Notes: generated from the sequence alone by a model not told the origin. DNA of 48,654 bases from Aquibacillus koreensis (GCF_025154055.1 NZ_JAOALK010000005.1:1-48654), one strand, 5' to 3'. Counted from the first letter of the stretch, positions 1-10,098 are shown. Numbers and translations: made by a program.

Positions 1-98
1 ACAGCGCGAGCCGAAGATCCACTCAGGAGCGCACTTTGCTACTGAGTTAGCTGAGGCCGTGCCCGCGGAAAGCGAAGTATTCTGCCGAAGCGGTGCAC
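1..98 (+). repeat. GC-rich dispersed hairpin element, right part
   Basis: Right half of a dispersed element cut by the window edge. Bases 50-87 are identical to 43352-43389, and bases 1-54 are identical to the last 54 bases of the window. GTATTCTGCC at 77-86 is the right outer arm; its complement GGCAGAATAC lies at 48575-48584 in the copy at the other end. The element is more GC-rich than its surroundings. No open reading frame is supported here. Bases 99-200 show nothing further. Confidence 0.85.
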
Positions 99-202
99 TA
101 GCACTCATAAAAAAATGAGTTACGTCGGATTTCATATCAACTCTGTCATTAAAAATCCAACAATGTTTTAGGAACTGGCGTGCTTTATTGAATTCTACAT
201 AG

Positions 203-232
203 AAAAACAACCTTCCAATTCGGAAGGTTGTT
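203..232 (-). terminator. Terminator of ftsH
   Basis: An 11-bp perfect stem (206-216 with 222-232) with a 5-nt loop lies just beyond the ftsH stop codon and is followed on the minus strand by a T run. The plus strand also shows a T run after the stem, so it may work in both directions. Confidence 0.9.
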
Positions 233-242
233 AATTTTTTCA

Positions 243-2228
243 TTATTTCTTTTCATCATCGGTTGTGCTTGATGTGTCATCATCTTGTTGGTCTTTTTCT
301 TCAGCCTTTGATTGAATATTAACTCTTACATCATTCTTCTCTGTAGTCGAAGAATCAGAGTCAGTTTCAACTTCAGACTTAGGTTCATTACCATCCTGTT
401 CAGATACAACCGGATCTGGCATTTTACCATCTTCAAAGAGTCCTTTGATCTGACCAGCATCAAGTGTTTCAACTTCTAATAATGTTTTAGCTATTAACTC
501 AAGCTTATCTTGATTTTCAGTAAGGATTTGCTTCGCTCGTTCATAGCACTGATTAATGAAGTTTTGCATTTCCTGGTCAATCTCATATGCAATTCGATCA
601 CTATAGTTCTGCTCATTTTGCATATCTCTACCAAGAAATACTTGACCGCCAGAGCTACCAAATTGTATTGGTCCAATTTTTTCACTCATACCATATTCCG
701 TAATCATTTTGCGAGCAATCCCTGTTGCACGTTGGAAATCGTTATGTGCACCAGTACTTACTTCACCAAAGATGATTTCTTCCGCAACTCGACCACCGAG
801 TAACCCTGTGATCTTATCAAATAGCTCTGGTTTTGTCATGAAGTAACGATCTTCTTTTGGAAGCATTACAGCATAACCACCAGCTTGCCCTCTTGGTACA
901 ATCGTTACCTTATGCACCATATCGGCATCATCTAACACCATTCCAATAATGGTGTGACCACTTTCGTGATAAGCAACAATATTTCTTTCTTTTTTCGAAA
1001 TGACCCTGCTCTTCTTCGCAGGACCTGCGATGACGCGGTCAATCGCTTCATCCACATCTACCATTTCAATTTTTGTTTTATTTCCACGAGCTGCAACTAA
1101 CGCCGCTTCGTTTAGTAAATTCTCAAGATCGGCACCAGAAAATCCTGGTGTACGCATTGCAATTGTTTTTAATTCAACATCATCAGCCAACGGCTTGTTT
1201 CTAGCATGTACTTTAAGTACGTCTTCACGACCACGTAAGTCTGGACGATCAACCGTAATTTGACGATCAAAACGACCTGGACGTAATAAAGCTGGGTCTA
1301 AGATATCTGGTCTGTTTGTAGCAGCGATGATAATAATACCTTCGTTCTCACCAAAACCATCCATCTCAACTAGTAATTGGTTTAGTGTTTGTTCACGTTC
1401 ATCGTGTCCACCACCAACACCAGCACCACGCTGTCTACCAACAGCATCGATCTCATCAATAAAGATGATACAAGGCGCGTTTTTCTTCGCATTTTCGAAC
1501 AAGTCACGCACACGTGACGCACCGACACCGACAAACATCTCTACGAAGTCAGAACCACTGATCGAGAAGAATGGTACGCCTGCTTCACCTGCTACCGCTC
1601 TTGCAAGTAACGTTTTACCTGTACCAGGAGGCCCTACTAAAAGCACCCCTTTAGGAATTTTCGCACCGATTGCAGCGAATTTACGTGGATCTTTTAAGAA
1701 GTCTACGACCTCAACAAGCTCTTGTTTTTCTTCATCTGCACCAGCAACATCTTTGAATCGTACTTTCTTTTTCTCTTCACTGTACATTTTTGCCTTACTC
1801 TTCCCAAAGTTCATTACACGACTACCGCCGCCTTGGGCTTGATTGAGAAGGAAAAAGAATAAGATGAATATGATAACAAACGGAATCATAGTCGTTAAGA
1901 ACGTTACCCATCCGCTTGGTTGTTCCTCTTCTAGAACTTCAACACCTGCTTGATTTTTAGCTATTTCTGTAACCTCATTTAAGATGTCTGCATTAGGTAT
2001 ATTCGTTATAAACGTTTTTTCGTCTGATAACTCACCCGTAATTCTGTAGACACCATTAGATGGGCGCATTACCATTTCAGTAATAGTACCACTTTCAAGC
2101 TCGTTCATAAATTCTTGTAATTTCAGTTCTTCTTGTTGATTATTCGAGTTGTTAAATACTCCAACTACTCCAATTACTACTAGGAATATTAGGAAGTAAA
2201 ATATTACGTTCCGAAATATTCGATTCAT
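243..2228 (-). CDS. ftsH: ATP-dependent zinc metalloprotease FtsH
   Basis: Membrane-anchored AAA+ protease that degrades misfolded and regulatory membrane proteins. It has two N-terminal membrane segments (about residues 7-25 and 108-129) enclosing an extracytoplasmic domain. Walker A GPPGTGKT is at 199-206, Walker B IIFIDEID near 254-261, the second region of homology [20 protein letters not shown] near 302-321, and the zinc site HESGH at 421-425. The last 60 residues are acidic and serine-rich and probably disordered; the total of 661 residues is slightly longer than the B. subtilis protein (637). A GGAGGAGGT ribosome site precedes the ATG. A weak promoter candidate (TTGTAA, 18 bp, TACTAT on the minus strand) lies at 2264-2293. 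It follows hpt as in B. subtilis. Confidence 0.98.
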   Translation of the reverse strand: MNRIFRNVIFYFLIFLVVIGVVGVFNNSNNQQEELKLQEFMNELESGTITEMVMRPSNGVYRITGELSDEKTFITNIPNADILNEVTEIAKNQAGVEVLEEEQPSGWVTFLTTMIPFVIIFILFFFLLNQAQGGGSRVMNFGKSKAKMYSEEKKKVRFKDVAGADEEKQELVEVVDFLKDPRKFAAIGAKIPKGVLLVGPPGTGKTLLARAVAGEAGVPFFSISGSDFVEMFVGVGASRVRDLFENAKKNAPCIIFIDEIDAVGRQRGAGVGGGHDEREQTLNQLLVEMDGFGENEGIIIIAATNRPDILDPALLRPGRFDRQITVDRPDLRGREDVLKVHARNKPLADDVELKTIAMRTPGFSGADLENLLNEAALVAARGNKTKIEMVDVDEAIDRVIAGPAKKSRVISKKERNIVAYHESGHTIIGMVLDDADMVHKVTIVPRGQAGGYAVMLPKEDRYFMTKPELFDKITGLLGGRVAEEIIFGEVSTGAHNDFQRATGIARKMITEYGMSEKIGPIQFGSSGGQVFLGRDMQNEQNYSDRIAYEIDQEMQNFINQCYERAKQILTENQDKLELIAKTLLEVETLDAGQIKGLFEDGKMPDPVVSEQDGNEPKSEVETDSDSSTTEKNDVRVNIQSKAEEKDQQDDDTSSTTDDEKK

Positions 2229-2362
2229 TGCCTACCTCCTCCCAAGCGAGAAAACTATAGTAAATAGTACCATATTAAAAAGGACCATTACAACTAATTG
2301 CATTTGCCTTTTTAAGATATACTTTCATTCTACGACTAATCGCTAAAAAATATTAGTTTGAA

Positions 2363-2905
2363 TTAAACTCCGCCATATACTTGTGGTTTTAAAACGCCTA
2401 TATAAGGCAAGTTACGATACTTTTCTTGATAATCTAAACCATATCCAACAACAAATTCATTTGGTACGTTAAACCCAACGACATCAGCTTTTATGTCAAC
2501 CGTCCGTCCTTCAGGCTTGTCTAGTAATGTGACAATTTTTATGGAGTTCGCTTTACGGTACTTAAATAAGTCAACCAAATAACTGAGAGTTAAACCACTA
2601 TCAATAATATCCTCAATTATTAATAGATCTCTTCCTTCTACTTTTGTATCTAAGTCTTTGACAATTTTTACTTCTCCGGAAGAACGCATTTCTCCTCCAT
2701 AACTAGACACATCCATAAAATCCATTTCCAAATGAATTTCCGTATGGCGAAGGACATCTGCCATAAAAGGTAAAGCTCCTTTAAGCACGCCTATTGCCAA
2801 TGGGAATTTGCCTTCGTATTCTTTTGTCAATTGAGCCCCTATTTCCTTACACTTTTCCTCAATTTCTTCCGTTGATATTAAAACTTTTTCGATGTCGTTA
2901 CGCAT
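2363..2905 (-). CDS. hpt: Hypoxanthine phosphoribosyltransferase
   Basis: Purine salvage enzyme converting hypoxanthine or guanine plus PRPP into IMP or GMP in the cytoplasm. The PRPP-binding loop EDIIDSGLT is at residues 98-106 and the substrate-side motif [13 protein letters not shown] at about 39-51. Its 180 residues match the usual family length. The start has GGAGGA 8 nt upstream. It begins 13 nt after the tilS stop, so the two are almost certainly cotranscribed, as in B. subtilis, where tilS and hprT form a unit ahead of ftsH. Confidence 0.97.
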   Translation of the reverse strand: MRNDIEKVLISTEEIEEKCKEIGAQLTKEYEGKFPLAIGVLKGALPFMADVLRHTEIHLEMDFMDVSSYGGEMRSSGEVKIVKDLDTKVEGRDLLIIEDIIDSGLTLSYLVDLFKYRKANSIKIVTLLDKPEGRTVDIKADVVGFNVPNEFVVGYGLDYQEKYRNLPYIGVLKPQVYGGV

Positions 2906-2918
2906 TACCTATATCCTC

Positions 2919-4310
2919 CTACATGTTGCCTTTAATATAATGTAATTGAAGAAAGCTATGAGATTTAACGTTCCCACTCATTGTTCCCTTTTTCAGACCT
3001 ATCAACCATACAATGTTACCTTGATGATCCGTAACCACTGGCCAAGTATCCCTTAAATGCAATGATATTTTTTCATCAATAAAAATGTCTTTCAATTTCT
3101 TACTCCCGTTCAATCCCCTTATTTTCATCCTGTCCCCTTGTTGCCGACTTCTTATGTAGAGCGGAAATTCAAATTCATCAGCCGGACAAGTCATCCTATA
3201 TTTAGAATCTCTCTCAGGATGCTCGGTAATGGTAGCTGTTAATTTTGATCCATCAGACAACGTTATACTACCGGGAACTTCTAAGCGAATAACAGAATCT
3301 ACGGGCTTATGGTCTTGAAAATGAAACCTAATCGTTTCATAAACCTTACTCATTTTCAATCCCATAGGTAATTCAAATGTGACATTCGGCTTCTTACTAT
3401 GTATAACATCAAAAAAATGATCTTCATGGACATAGGATAGTCCATTAGGTAGCGTATGGTATAGATAGTTCAATATTAGATGAAAGGTACGTCTTTGTAA
3501 AGCATATGGATAATTTAAAAAATCATTCACTGGAAATGTAACTTCTCTTGTTGTTTGATTAAAATCAATGACCTTATCCATGAGGACTAAAGCTTGATCA
3601 TGTAAATAGCTATCATCTTGATCCATGGATTCACTTAACCTTTGGACATTTTTATGTAAACTTGGATTTTGCTTTCGAAGTAAGGGTAAGATGTGGATTC
3701 TAAAGTAATTACGTGTATAAACATCTTCCTCATTTGATGGATCAATCCTGGGGTCAATTTGATGCGCCTCACAATAAGATTCAATATGCTCTCTCGAAAG
3801 ACACATAAATGGACGAACAATATAACCTTTAGCAAACTTTCTTTTCTTAGGAATTCCTTTCAATGCAGATGGGTTGGTTCCTCGGACAATCCGCATTAAG
3901 ATCGTTTCTACCTGATCATCCCCATGGTGCCCTAGTGCTAAGTAATCCGCTTGATAACGCAACATGCATGCTTGAAAAAATTGATATCTTAGCTCTCTTG
4001 CTGCAAGTTGTGTACCCTTTTTTTCTACCTCTTTATACATTTTAACGTTAAGTGTTGTGGTAAGGCACTCTACATCCCACTGTTTGCAGATCTGTTGCAC
4101 ATATGCCACATCCTGTTTCGACTCTTCCCCTCTTAATCCATGATCTACTGTTAAGGCGATTAATCGAAAACTCCACGTTTTTCTAATGGAACACAAATAG
4201 TGAAGAAGCGCCAACGAATCTGGTCCACCTGACACACCCACCAGCACTGTTGCTTGTTTATGAAATAAATGATGTTTTTTAATAAATGCATGCACTTCTT
4301 CTTGCATCAT
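2919..4310 (-). CDS. tilS: tRNA(Ile)-lysidine synthase TilS
   Basis: Modifies C34 of tRNA-Ile(CAU) to lysidine using ATP and lysine, which switches its codon reading from AUG to AUA. The N-terminal PP-loop SGGPDS is near residue 27, followed by DHGLRGEES and GHHGDDQVETILMRI; the C-terminal region (SRQQGDRMKIRGLNGSKKLK) fits the TilS C-terminal domain. The frame can extend nine codons upstream to an ATG at 4337, but that start lacks a ribosome site. The ATG at 4310 has GGAGTGG 8 nt upstream and aligns with the B. subtilis N-terminus, so I chose it. The gene lies directly upstream of hpt. Confidence 0.95.
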   Translation of the reverse strand: MMQEEVHAFIKKHHLFHKQATVLVGVSGGPDSLALLHYLCSIRKTWSFRLIALTVDHGLRGEESKQDVAYVQQICKQWDVECLTTTLNVKMYKEVEKKGTQLAARELRYQFFQACMLRYQADYLALGHHGDDQVETILMRIVRGTNPSALKGIPKKRKFAKGYIVRPFMCLSREHIESYCEAHQIDPRIDPSNEEDVYTRNYFRIHILPLLRKQNPSLHKNVQRLSESMDQDDSYLHDQALVLMDKVIDFNQTTREVTFPVNDFLNYPYALQRRTFHLILNYLYHTLPNGLSYVHEDHFFDVIHSKKPNVTFELPMGLKMSKVYETIRFHFQDHKPVDSVIRLEVPGSITLSDGSKLTATITEHPERDSKYRMTCPADEFEFPLYIRSRQQGDRMKIRGLNGSKKLKDIFIDEKISLHLRDTWPVVTDHQGNIVWLIGLKKGTMSGNVKSHSFLQLHYIKGNM

Positions 4311-4411
4311 CTGTGCGTCCACTCCAATGGCTCTCATTATTTAGAAGCAAGTATATCCTATCATCTTATCTAGGAAAAGAAAATAATAGACACACTATTG
4401 CCCATATTTTC

Positions 4412-5410
4412 TCATCCTAGTATCAAATATAGAAAATAAAATAGGAACACAACGACAATAATCGCTAATGATTCAAGGGTTGGGTGTTCTTGTCTAGGTT
4501 GTTTTTTTGAATTAGTGTTAGGTTTGGGGGTATTGCCTCTAACTGTTCTCGATGTCTGCACATTAGGCCTTCTCGCAGTATTTTGAGAAGTATTTGTGTC
4601 CTTTCTTTGCATTAATATCATAGAAAGGTCCTGTCTCATCTGATCACTTGACATGTACTTTCCGGTTAGCGCTTTATAAATACATGACTCATAAGGCTTT
4701 AATGGTGCTGTATTTCGCAACTTTCTCATGAGCGTTTTTTCTGGAGAAGATCCTCTTTCAAACCGTTTAGGATGATAAAAATGCAACATAACCATCGCCA
4801 AGGAGAATAAGTCATAACTAGGTTCCGCTTTTCTTGATCCCATTTGCCAGTATCCACGATCAAAAAACTCTGTGTATTCCTTAATTGACCTTCCGATCTG
4901 TGTTGTTCCTCCAACATCAATCCATTTTAACCGGCGTGGTGCATGCGTAACAATCAGATTGTCTGTTTTTAAATCTCCAAAGACCCATCCTTGTTTATGC
5001 AGATTCGATAGATCTTCTAGCAACTGAAGCATTAAAATCCCTAACCATTCCTGCCCATGGCGACGCACAAAAGTAGATAATTCCTCACCTTTTAAGTATT
5101 CCATTACATAAAAGGAGTACGTCCTACCGCGAGGGTCTATCCAATCATCTACATCTAACAAAGAAGGTCCAAGGCGATTCCCCTGGACCTTTTTGAATGT
5201 CTTTAATACATTTACTTCCATTGTAACGGAGGACCCTTTGTCGCTGATTTTTAATGCAGCTTTTTTACCGTTACTTTCACATAAATACACTGAACCGATG
5301 GCACCCTGACCTAATTGCTTTAAAATGACATAACGATTATGATGCCACTTCCCGTTAATCACATCTCCAGGCCTTACATTAATACCCTGCTTCTTCGATG
5401 TTGGATTCAT
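4412..5410 (-). CDS. yabT: YabT-type Ser/Thr protein kinase with C-terminal membrane anchor
   Basis: Small Hanks-type kinase. Visible are the glycine-rich loop LGQGAIGSV (33-41), the ATP lysine in AALKI (K54), the catalytic loop GDLKTDN (145-151, Asp146) and the metal-binding Asp165 in DVGG, where most kinases have DFG. A basic, Asn/Thr-rich linker (about 270-310) leads to one C-terminal membrane helix (315-331), as in YabT, a B. subtilis sporulation-period kinase known to bind DNA and phosphorylate RecA. The start overlaps the end of yabS by 32 bases, so the two are translated as a pair. Confidence 0.88.
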   Translation of the reverse strand: MNPTSKKQGINVRPGDVINGKWHHNRYVILKQLGQGAIGSVYLCESNGKKAALKISDKGSSVTMEVNVLKTFKKVQGNRLGPSLLDVDDWIDPRGRTYSFYVMEYLKGEELSTFVRRHGQEWLGILMLQLLEDLSNLHKQGWVFGDLKTDNLIVTHAPRRLKWIDVGGTTQIGRSIKEYTEFFDRGYWQMGSRKAEPSYDLFSLAMVMLHFYHPKRFERGSSPEKTLMRKLRNTAPLKPYESCIYKALTGKYMSSDQMRQDLSMILMQRKDTNTSQNTARRPNVQTSRTVRGNTPKPNTNSKKQPRQEHPTLESLAIIVVVFLFYFLYLILG

Positions 5411-6119
5411 CTCTTCTCAAAAAGCTCCTTTTTAGGCTTTTCTTACCAAACTGATACATCGCTTCTTTTAAGGCTGGACCAGTTGGTGTAATTCCTCCAC
5501 TTGTTAACTTAGGAAATACGGATGAAATAGACTCTAGCCTTGGGGACCAGTCAAACACTTTATCAATATCTTTCTTTTTCCCTGGGAATGAATAAATAGC
5601 AAATCTATTGCGACCAATTCTCGCATTCATACTAACTGATAAATCTATTAACGATTCTTGAACAGTTGGTAATTTATTGTGCATACTAGCACTTGTGTCA
5701 ACTAAAACAAGTACTTCCAAATCACAAGTTTCTCCAAGATCCTCTACCACTTCCATCACTTCTCCGCGTTGCTCTGGCGGAAGTTCCTCTAAACTTTCCT
5801 TAGGACCTAAAATCTGTTTTAATTCTTGGTTCACTACACCTTGCAACGTCTGTGTCATCGCTTGTTTTGTTACAGTTTGAACCGTCTGTGATAATGCTTG
5901 CTTAAATACAATCTGACTGACACCTCCGCCAGACATAGCGATATCTTCCACTTCTTGCAAACCTGTAGGATCTTCACTCTGATCATCTTCCAATATACCG
6001 ATTACATTTACCGTAATTCCTTGTTGAGAAGCTAAAGCGGCTACTGCCGAAGGATCTTCTCCCTTATTTGAACAACCGTCCGTAATCAATAGAATTTGTT
6101 TTAACGTACCCTTTTTCAT
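5379..6119 (-). CDS. yabS: YabS-like von Willebrand factor type A domain protein
   Basis: Cytoplasmic VWA-domain protein of unknown role, paired with the YabT kinase in Bacillus. The C-terminal half begins LEVLVLVDTSASM, with the metal-ion-dependent adhesion motif DxSxS. The N-terminal part (KQILLITDGCSNKGEDP) resembles the second half of a VWA fold, so the domain looks circularly arranged or duplicated. The frame opens further upstream to 6164, but the ATG at 6119 has GGAGGAG 9 nt before it and gives about 246 residues, close to B. subtilis YabS. I therefore prefer 6119. It lies downstream of spoIIE with a 132-base spacer. Confidence 0.85.
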   Translation of the reverse strand: MKKGTLKQILLITDGCSNKGEDPSAVAALASQQGITVNVIGILEDDQSEDPTGLQEVEDIAMSGGGVSQIVFKQALSQTVQTVTKQAMTQTLQGVVNQELKQILGPKESLEELPPEQRGEVMEVVEDLGETCDLEVLVLVDTSASMHNKLPTVQESLIDLSVSMNARIGRNRFAIYSFPGKKKDIDKVFDWSPRLESISSVFPKLTSGGITPTGPALKEAMYQFGKKSLKRSFLRRDESNIEEAGY

Positions 6120-6251
6120 ATTGTATAACTCCTCCTCCATGAACCAATTGGCACCTAGCTCCAACTATTATTGTTGAAACTTAGATGTTGTTATCACCAT
6201 TTTCGCCAATAAAGGAGTAAGATATACCTTTAATTCTATTTAATAGATAAG

Positions 6252-8702
6252 TTAATTTGCTTCACTATGATAGGTTGGTATTGCCGCCCATTTTGGATTA
6301 TTTTTCTCTATTTTTGCTACTAAAACAGTCATGTCATCTTCTATTTCACCTGACATTGTCCTTACTACTTCTTCTAATAAGAGATCTGCCACCTCTTGTG
6401 GATCTTCTGTTTCCATCTCTTTTATCTTTCTTTTCAACCACATATCGACATTCTCCACATTCTTCGGTCCTTCAAAAATACCATCACTCATCATGATTAA
6501 TAAATCCCCGGCCTTAAGTTGATCACTAACGACCTCTACATCAAATTCCTGGATAATTCCAATAGGTAGATTACTAGCCTCTATCTTATGAATTTTATTA
6601 CCTCTTTTAATAAAACTTGGTGTAGAACCAATTTTCAAGAACCTTACGTCTGCATTATGCAGATCGATCATCGCTAAATCTAAAGTAGAAAATATCTCAT
6701 CACTAGTTCGTAGTGACAATATCGAGTTAATTGATTTTATTGCGACTTGCTCTTGGATACCTGATTGTAGAATTTGCTGTAACAGTCTTAATGTTTCCGT
6801 ACTCTCTTCATGCGCTCGTTCTCCATTGCCCATTCCATCACTAATTGCCATCGCATATTTACCCGCACCTAGTTCAATGGTCGAATAGCTATCTCCTGAA
6901 ATAAATCCTCCTCCTCTGGCAGCATGTGAAACCCCTGTTTCAATGACATACTTTTTGGCAGAGCCAAAGGAAAAATAACAATATCCATTAGGGATTGGAG
7001 AAACTTCTTCTTCTTTAACGACTACCGTCTCCTTTAAAATATCGGATAGCATTGGTGCAATGAGCTTTTGCCCTTCTCCATGATAGTTATAGAAGGAAAG
7101 ATTCATTTCAATATCAACATTTCCTTTTTCTAAGCTATAGATATCTAATTTCTCAATTTCGATTCCCATGTGCTTTAATGCTGCAACAATTTCTACTTCT
7201 TGTTGTTCATGGTTCTCTCTTTCCTTTAAGATTTCTTTAGCGAAATTATCCATAACTTCTGAGACACCTAAAAGCTGATCCGCAACAAAGCGCCTGCTTT
7301 CACTCACTTGTTTTTTTAGTTTCTGATTTGCTTCATAATGCGATAATTCTTGTCTCATTGTATCGAGAACTTTCTTCGATTTTACACAATGGTTTTCAAA
7401 GTTATTTTGCAATACTTTATTCGGTTGTTGGCCATCTTCTAATTCACCTTTCAAATTCGTCATCAAATCATAGGTTTTATCAAATTGCTGTGCCCAGCAA
7501 TACTCCTTTTTAAAACATGTCTGGCATGTTTTCTCTGTAACATTACTTAGGAAATAGTCCGTTTCCTTATTACTTTCTTCTTCCAACGCATTTTTTTGCT
7601 CAAGTGTAAAACTTTTAGACAGTGCATGAAAGACATTGGAAAACTGTTCTACTCTACTCGCTGTTACATCACGCACTTTCTGTAGATACTGCTCCTGTTC
7701 CTTCGAATGCTCAGATGTACCTGGAATATATCTTGAGATTTTTCTAATCCAACTTTCTGGCGTGCAAAAGAAGATAATAATCGCTATTGCAGATTCGATC
7801 ATCGATGGAAGTAATGCTTGTACACCTTCACCATAAATGCCAATTAACATCGTACCTACAAGCAAACCTAACCCGACGCCTACCTTTTTTCCATCCTTTA
7901 GTAAGCCACCCAATAGACCAGAAAAAGCTAGTAAACTCATTTGATAGAGACTAGCAACATTAGCTAAACTTAGAATTAACCCAGCTACTACACCTACTGT
8001 CGAACCAATAGCAGCACCCCCGACGTAAGAAAGCCACAACACAAGATATCTAGATGCGATCTGTTCAATAGACGCTCCTTGTATCTGCCAACCGATCATT
8101 CCTGTCAATACAGAAGCGATTAAGATGATTAAACATACAATTTCTTCATTTTTTAATGTTGGTTTATATCTTTTTGGTGATAATAGTGGAATACTCTGCA
8201 TAAAGATTAATACTAGAACAGAACTTAGTACTGCTTCGACTCCTGCTAACATCCATTCATAGGATGTTAACTGTTCAAATAGCAGATAATGTAATACACG
8301 TGCTAACACACTTGAACCAAACACGAGCATTGGTATAACTTTTTGTTGGTATTCAACATGCTTAAAGAAAGAAGCTAAAATAATAAATGCGATCATTGCC
8401 ACTCCGACATAGACACCATGTTGCCACCCTAAGGTTAGCCCACCTGCTACTGTCGCCATCATCAGTTTAAAAGACTTGTCTTTTCTTAGAAACCAAACAG
8501 AAGCGAGAAAAGAAAGGGCAAAAGGCGATAAGGAGGACAATACAATTGCTCGTCCTAACAAAAAGCCCACAATAAATAATAACCAGCCTTTTTCAAGGAA
8601 GAATAGTTTCGCCTTCTCCCCCATCCTCCGCTTCCATGTATCGATACTTTTATTCGTAACAACTACTTGTTTGGATTCGTTACCCGCAGCTGAATCCATC
8701 AT
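6252..8702 (-). CDS. spoIIE: Stage II sporulation protein E (SpoIIE), PP2C phosphatase
   Basis: Dephosphorylates SpoIIAA-P in the forespore to release sigma-F, and binds the polar FtsZ ring. About ten membrane helices occupy the N-terminal 340 residues, then a central oligomerisation region with clustered cysteines (CQTCFKKEYCW), then a PP2C domain. In the longest frame (start 8729) the metal-binding motifs are DGMGNG at 631-636, SDG near 748-750 and DDMT at 798-801. I place the start at 8702, where AAGGAG lies 9 nt upstream of ATGATG; the upstream ATG has no ribosome site. The promoter region carries a perfect Spo0A box. Confidence 0.96.
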   Translation of the reverse strand: MMDSAAGNESKQVVVTNKSIDTWKRRMGEKAKLFFLEKGWLLFIVGFLLGRAIVLSSLSPFALSFLASVWFLRKDKSFKLMMATVAGGLTLGWQHGVYVGVAMIAFIILASFFKHVEYQQKVIPMLVFGSSVLARVLHYLLFEQLTSYEWMLAGVEAVLSSVLVLIFMQSIPLLSPKRYKPTLKNEEIVCLIILIASVLTGMIGWQIQGASIEQIASRYLVLWLSYVGGAAIGSTVGVVAGLILSLANVASLYQMSLLAFSGLLGGLLKDGKKVGVGLGLLVGTMLIGIYGEGVQALLPSMIESAIAIIIFFCTPESWIRKISRYIPGTSEHSKEQEQYLQKVRDVTASRVEQFSNVFHALSKSFTLEQKNALEEESNKETDYFLSNVTEKTCQTCFKKEYCWAQQFDKTYDLMTNLKGELEDGQQPNKVLQNNFENHCVKSKKVLDTMRQELSHYEANQKLKKQVSESRRFVADQLLGVSEVMDNFAKEILKERENHEQQEVEIVAALKHMGIEIEKLDIYSLEKGNVDIEMNLSFYNYHGEGQKLIAPMLSDILKETVVVKEEEVSPIPNGYCYFSFGSAKKYVIETGVSHAARGGGFISGDSYSTIELGAGKYAMAISDGMGNGERAHEESTETLRLLQQILQSGIQEQVAIKSINSILSLRTSDEIFSTLDLAMIDLHNADVRFLKIGSTPSFIKRGNKIHKIEASNLPIGIIQEFDVEVVSDQLKAGDLLIMMSDGIFEGPKNVENVDMWLKRKIKEMETEDPQEVADLLLEEVVRTMSGEIEDDMTVLVAKIEKNNPKWAAIPTYHSEAN

Positions 8703-8719
8703 TCTACACCACTCCTTCT

Positions 8720-8795
8720 TGACGTACATTTAAACACACTTCTTTTTATTATTTTGTCAAAACATCAGAAGTGCCGTTCAAAAATGTTCGACTAG
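8720..8795 (-). promoter_or_regulatory. spoIIE promoter with Spo0A boxes
   Basis: TTTGTCAAA at 8753-8761 (plus strand) is a perfect match to the 0A box TTTGTCRAA. A weaker one (CTAGTCGAA, 7 of 9, minus strand) lies at 8787-8795. The first overlaps a minus-strand -35-like TTGACA (8755-8760). AT-rich -10 candidates (TTTAAA or TTAAAT) begin 20-21 nt downstream. B. subtilis spoIIE has a Spo0A-activated sigma-A promoter with an unusually long spacer, which this resembles. The boxes are read directly; activation is inferred. Confidence 0.6.
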
Positions 8796-9140
8796 TTTCT
8801 AGACGTCTGCACTCTTTTCAACATAATAAGCAATCCTTAGCCCTGTTTTCTTGTCGATGGGTAGATTCGAGGATATAAACGAAAATGTACGAAAAGTATT
8901 GATAGTAGCATGTAGCATGCGATTTTTGCGGTCTATTTTTTTTGACGAAAGTTAGCAACAGAAAAAGCGTCTTAATTAATATTCTTGTCATTTAATATGC
9001 TATTTTAATAGAGGAATTGAAGAAAAGGAGTAATATAAGGAAGGTTGTTTCTTAATGATCATTACCTTTTAAAGTTCACACTTGATATAAAATGCGACGT
9101 AACATACGCATTCAGTCCATGAATCGTTAGCAACGCGAAT

Positions 9141-9340
9141 TTGATCGGACATTTTTTCCGTTATTCTTCTATTACCCCTGTATATTAGCCCTAATGCGGA
9201 CATTTTTTCCGCTATTTCTCAGATATCTGAGTAAAACCACGGAAAAATCATCAAATAAAGGAAAAAGTGTCCGCGTGGTAAGTCAAAATGATGTTATTAG
9301 TTATAATAGAGGAAAAAATGTCCGCTTAAATGGCGTTTTA
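9141..9340. repeat. Palindromic repeat array, 51-nt spacing (family A, copy 1)
   Basis: Two forward units (GGAC-T6-CCG at 9147 and 9198) are followed by two reversed units (GGAAAAAGTGTCC at 9260 and GGAAAAAATGTCC at 9311). Both pairs are spaced exactly 51 nt. The second forward unit is itself a small hairpin (GCGGA CATTTTT TCCGC). The full element is homologous to 12861-13050. Frames reading through it are repeat-derived, not genes. The rest of the 8.80-9.41 kb spacer shows no gene; its only other structure is a short GCATGTAGCATGC palindrome near 8912. Confidence 0.9.
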
Positions 9341-9412
9341 TACGAAATTAGAAACGGGTACTACACACTCTCTACAAATTTAGCAATAAACAACGTACTT
9401 AATAAGATAGTT

Positions 9413-9449
9413 TAAAGTAAAAAATCACGCAGGATGATCTGCGTGATTT
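9413..9449 (-). terminator. Terminator of the NUDIX gene
   Basis: An 11-bp perfect stem (9422-9432 with 9439-9449), loop GATGAT, is followed on the minus strand by a T-rich run. It begins immediately after the NUDIX stop codon. Confidence 0.92.
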
Positions 9450-9450
9450 C

Positions 9451-10059
9451 TTACGATTTAACCGCCTGGCAAACCGTTATGTAATAGTCATGATGATGCG
9501 GGACAAAGTCTTGTTTTGTAACATCCATCTGGCAGTCCCTTTGTGTCCCATGTTCCATTTTATACCCTTCTGCTTTTATAGAGCCTACGTTGTCATTTAT
9601 TAAATTATCGAAGTCATCCACCTTTACTAGTACAAGACCGGTTAATTCTTCTTCTTGAATGGAAAACTGAGATAGGCTAAGGTCAGTATGATGCATAAAC
9701 AGGTGGCAATACTCGCAATCAATAAAATCTTTTCCAACTAATTTCTCTTTTACAATACCAAATTTCAACAATTCATCTAATGTGACATCAATCCCTAATT
9801 CTTCCTTTACCTCTCGAACACCATCTGAAATCGTTTCACCAGATAACAGATGCCCCGCAGCCGATATATCTAACTTACTTGGGAATGTATCCTTATTGGG
9901 ATGCCTTATTTGAAACAGTAAATAAGTTTGATTATTTTGTTCCATCACTACCCAACAATGAAACGTTTGATGCCACAACCCTTTCTGATGCACTTCTTTA
10001 CGAGAAGCTGACCCTAAAGGATTAAAATGTTCATCGAATATATCTAACAGTTCGCTCAA
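9451..10059 (-). CDS. NUDIX hydrolase, isopentenyl-diphosphate-isomerase-like
   Basis: Probable Nudix-fold hydrolase of 202 residues; its substrate cannot be told from sequence. The N-terminal part (DIFDEHFNPLG, then HQTFHCWVV) and DISAAGHLLSGE resemble the IDI-like Nudix proteins common in Bacillus. The Nudix box spans residues 69-90 and ends REVKEELGI. The gap between its first Glu and the REVxEE core is six residues instead of the usual seven, which I believe is a property of this subfamily. The start is TTG (10057-10059) with AGGGG 8-9 nt upstream; no suitable ATG is nearby. It is a single-gene unit with its own terminator, divergent from the tRNA. Confidence 0.85.
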   Translation of the reverse strand: MSELLDIFDEHFNPLGSASRKEVHQKGLWHQTFHCWVVMEQNNQTYLLFQIRHPNKDTFPSKLDISAAGHLLSGETISDGVREVKEELGIDVTLDELLKFGIVKEKLVGKDFIDCEYCHLFMHHTDLSLSQFSIQEEELTGLVLVKVDDFDNLINDNVGSIKAEGYKMEHGTQRDCQMDVTKQDFVPHHHDYYITVCQAVKS

Positions 10060-10098
10060 AACGTATTCCCCTTTCTAATAGAAAAATCGATAGTATTG

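Noticed and set aside
1000-1842. Long plus-strand frames opposite ftsH and other genes
   Set aside because: They are antisense shadows of well-supported genes, without ribosome sites or family motifs.
9194-9415. Plus-strand frame of 73 codons in the spoIIE-NUDIX spacer
   Set aside because: It reads straight through the family A palindromic array, has no ribosome site and no recognisable protein features.
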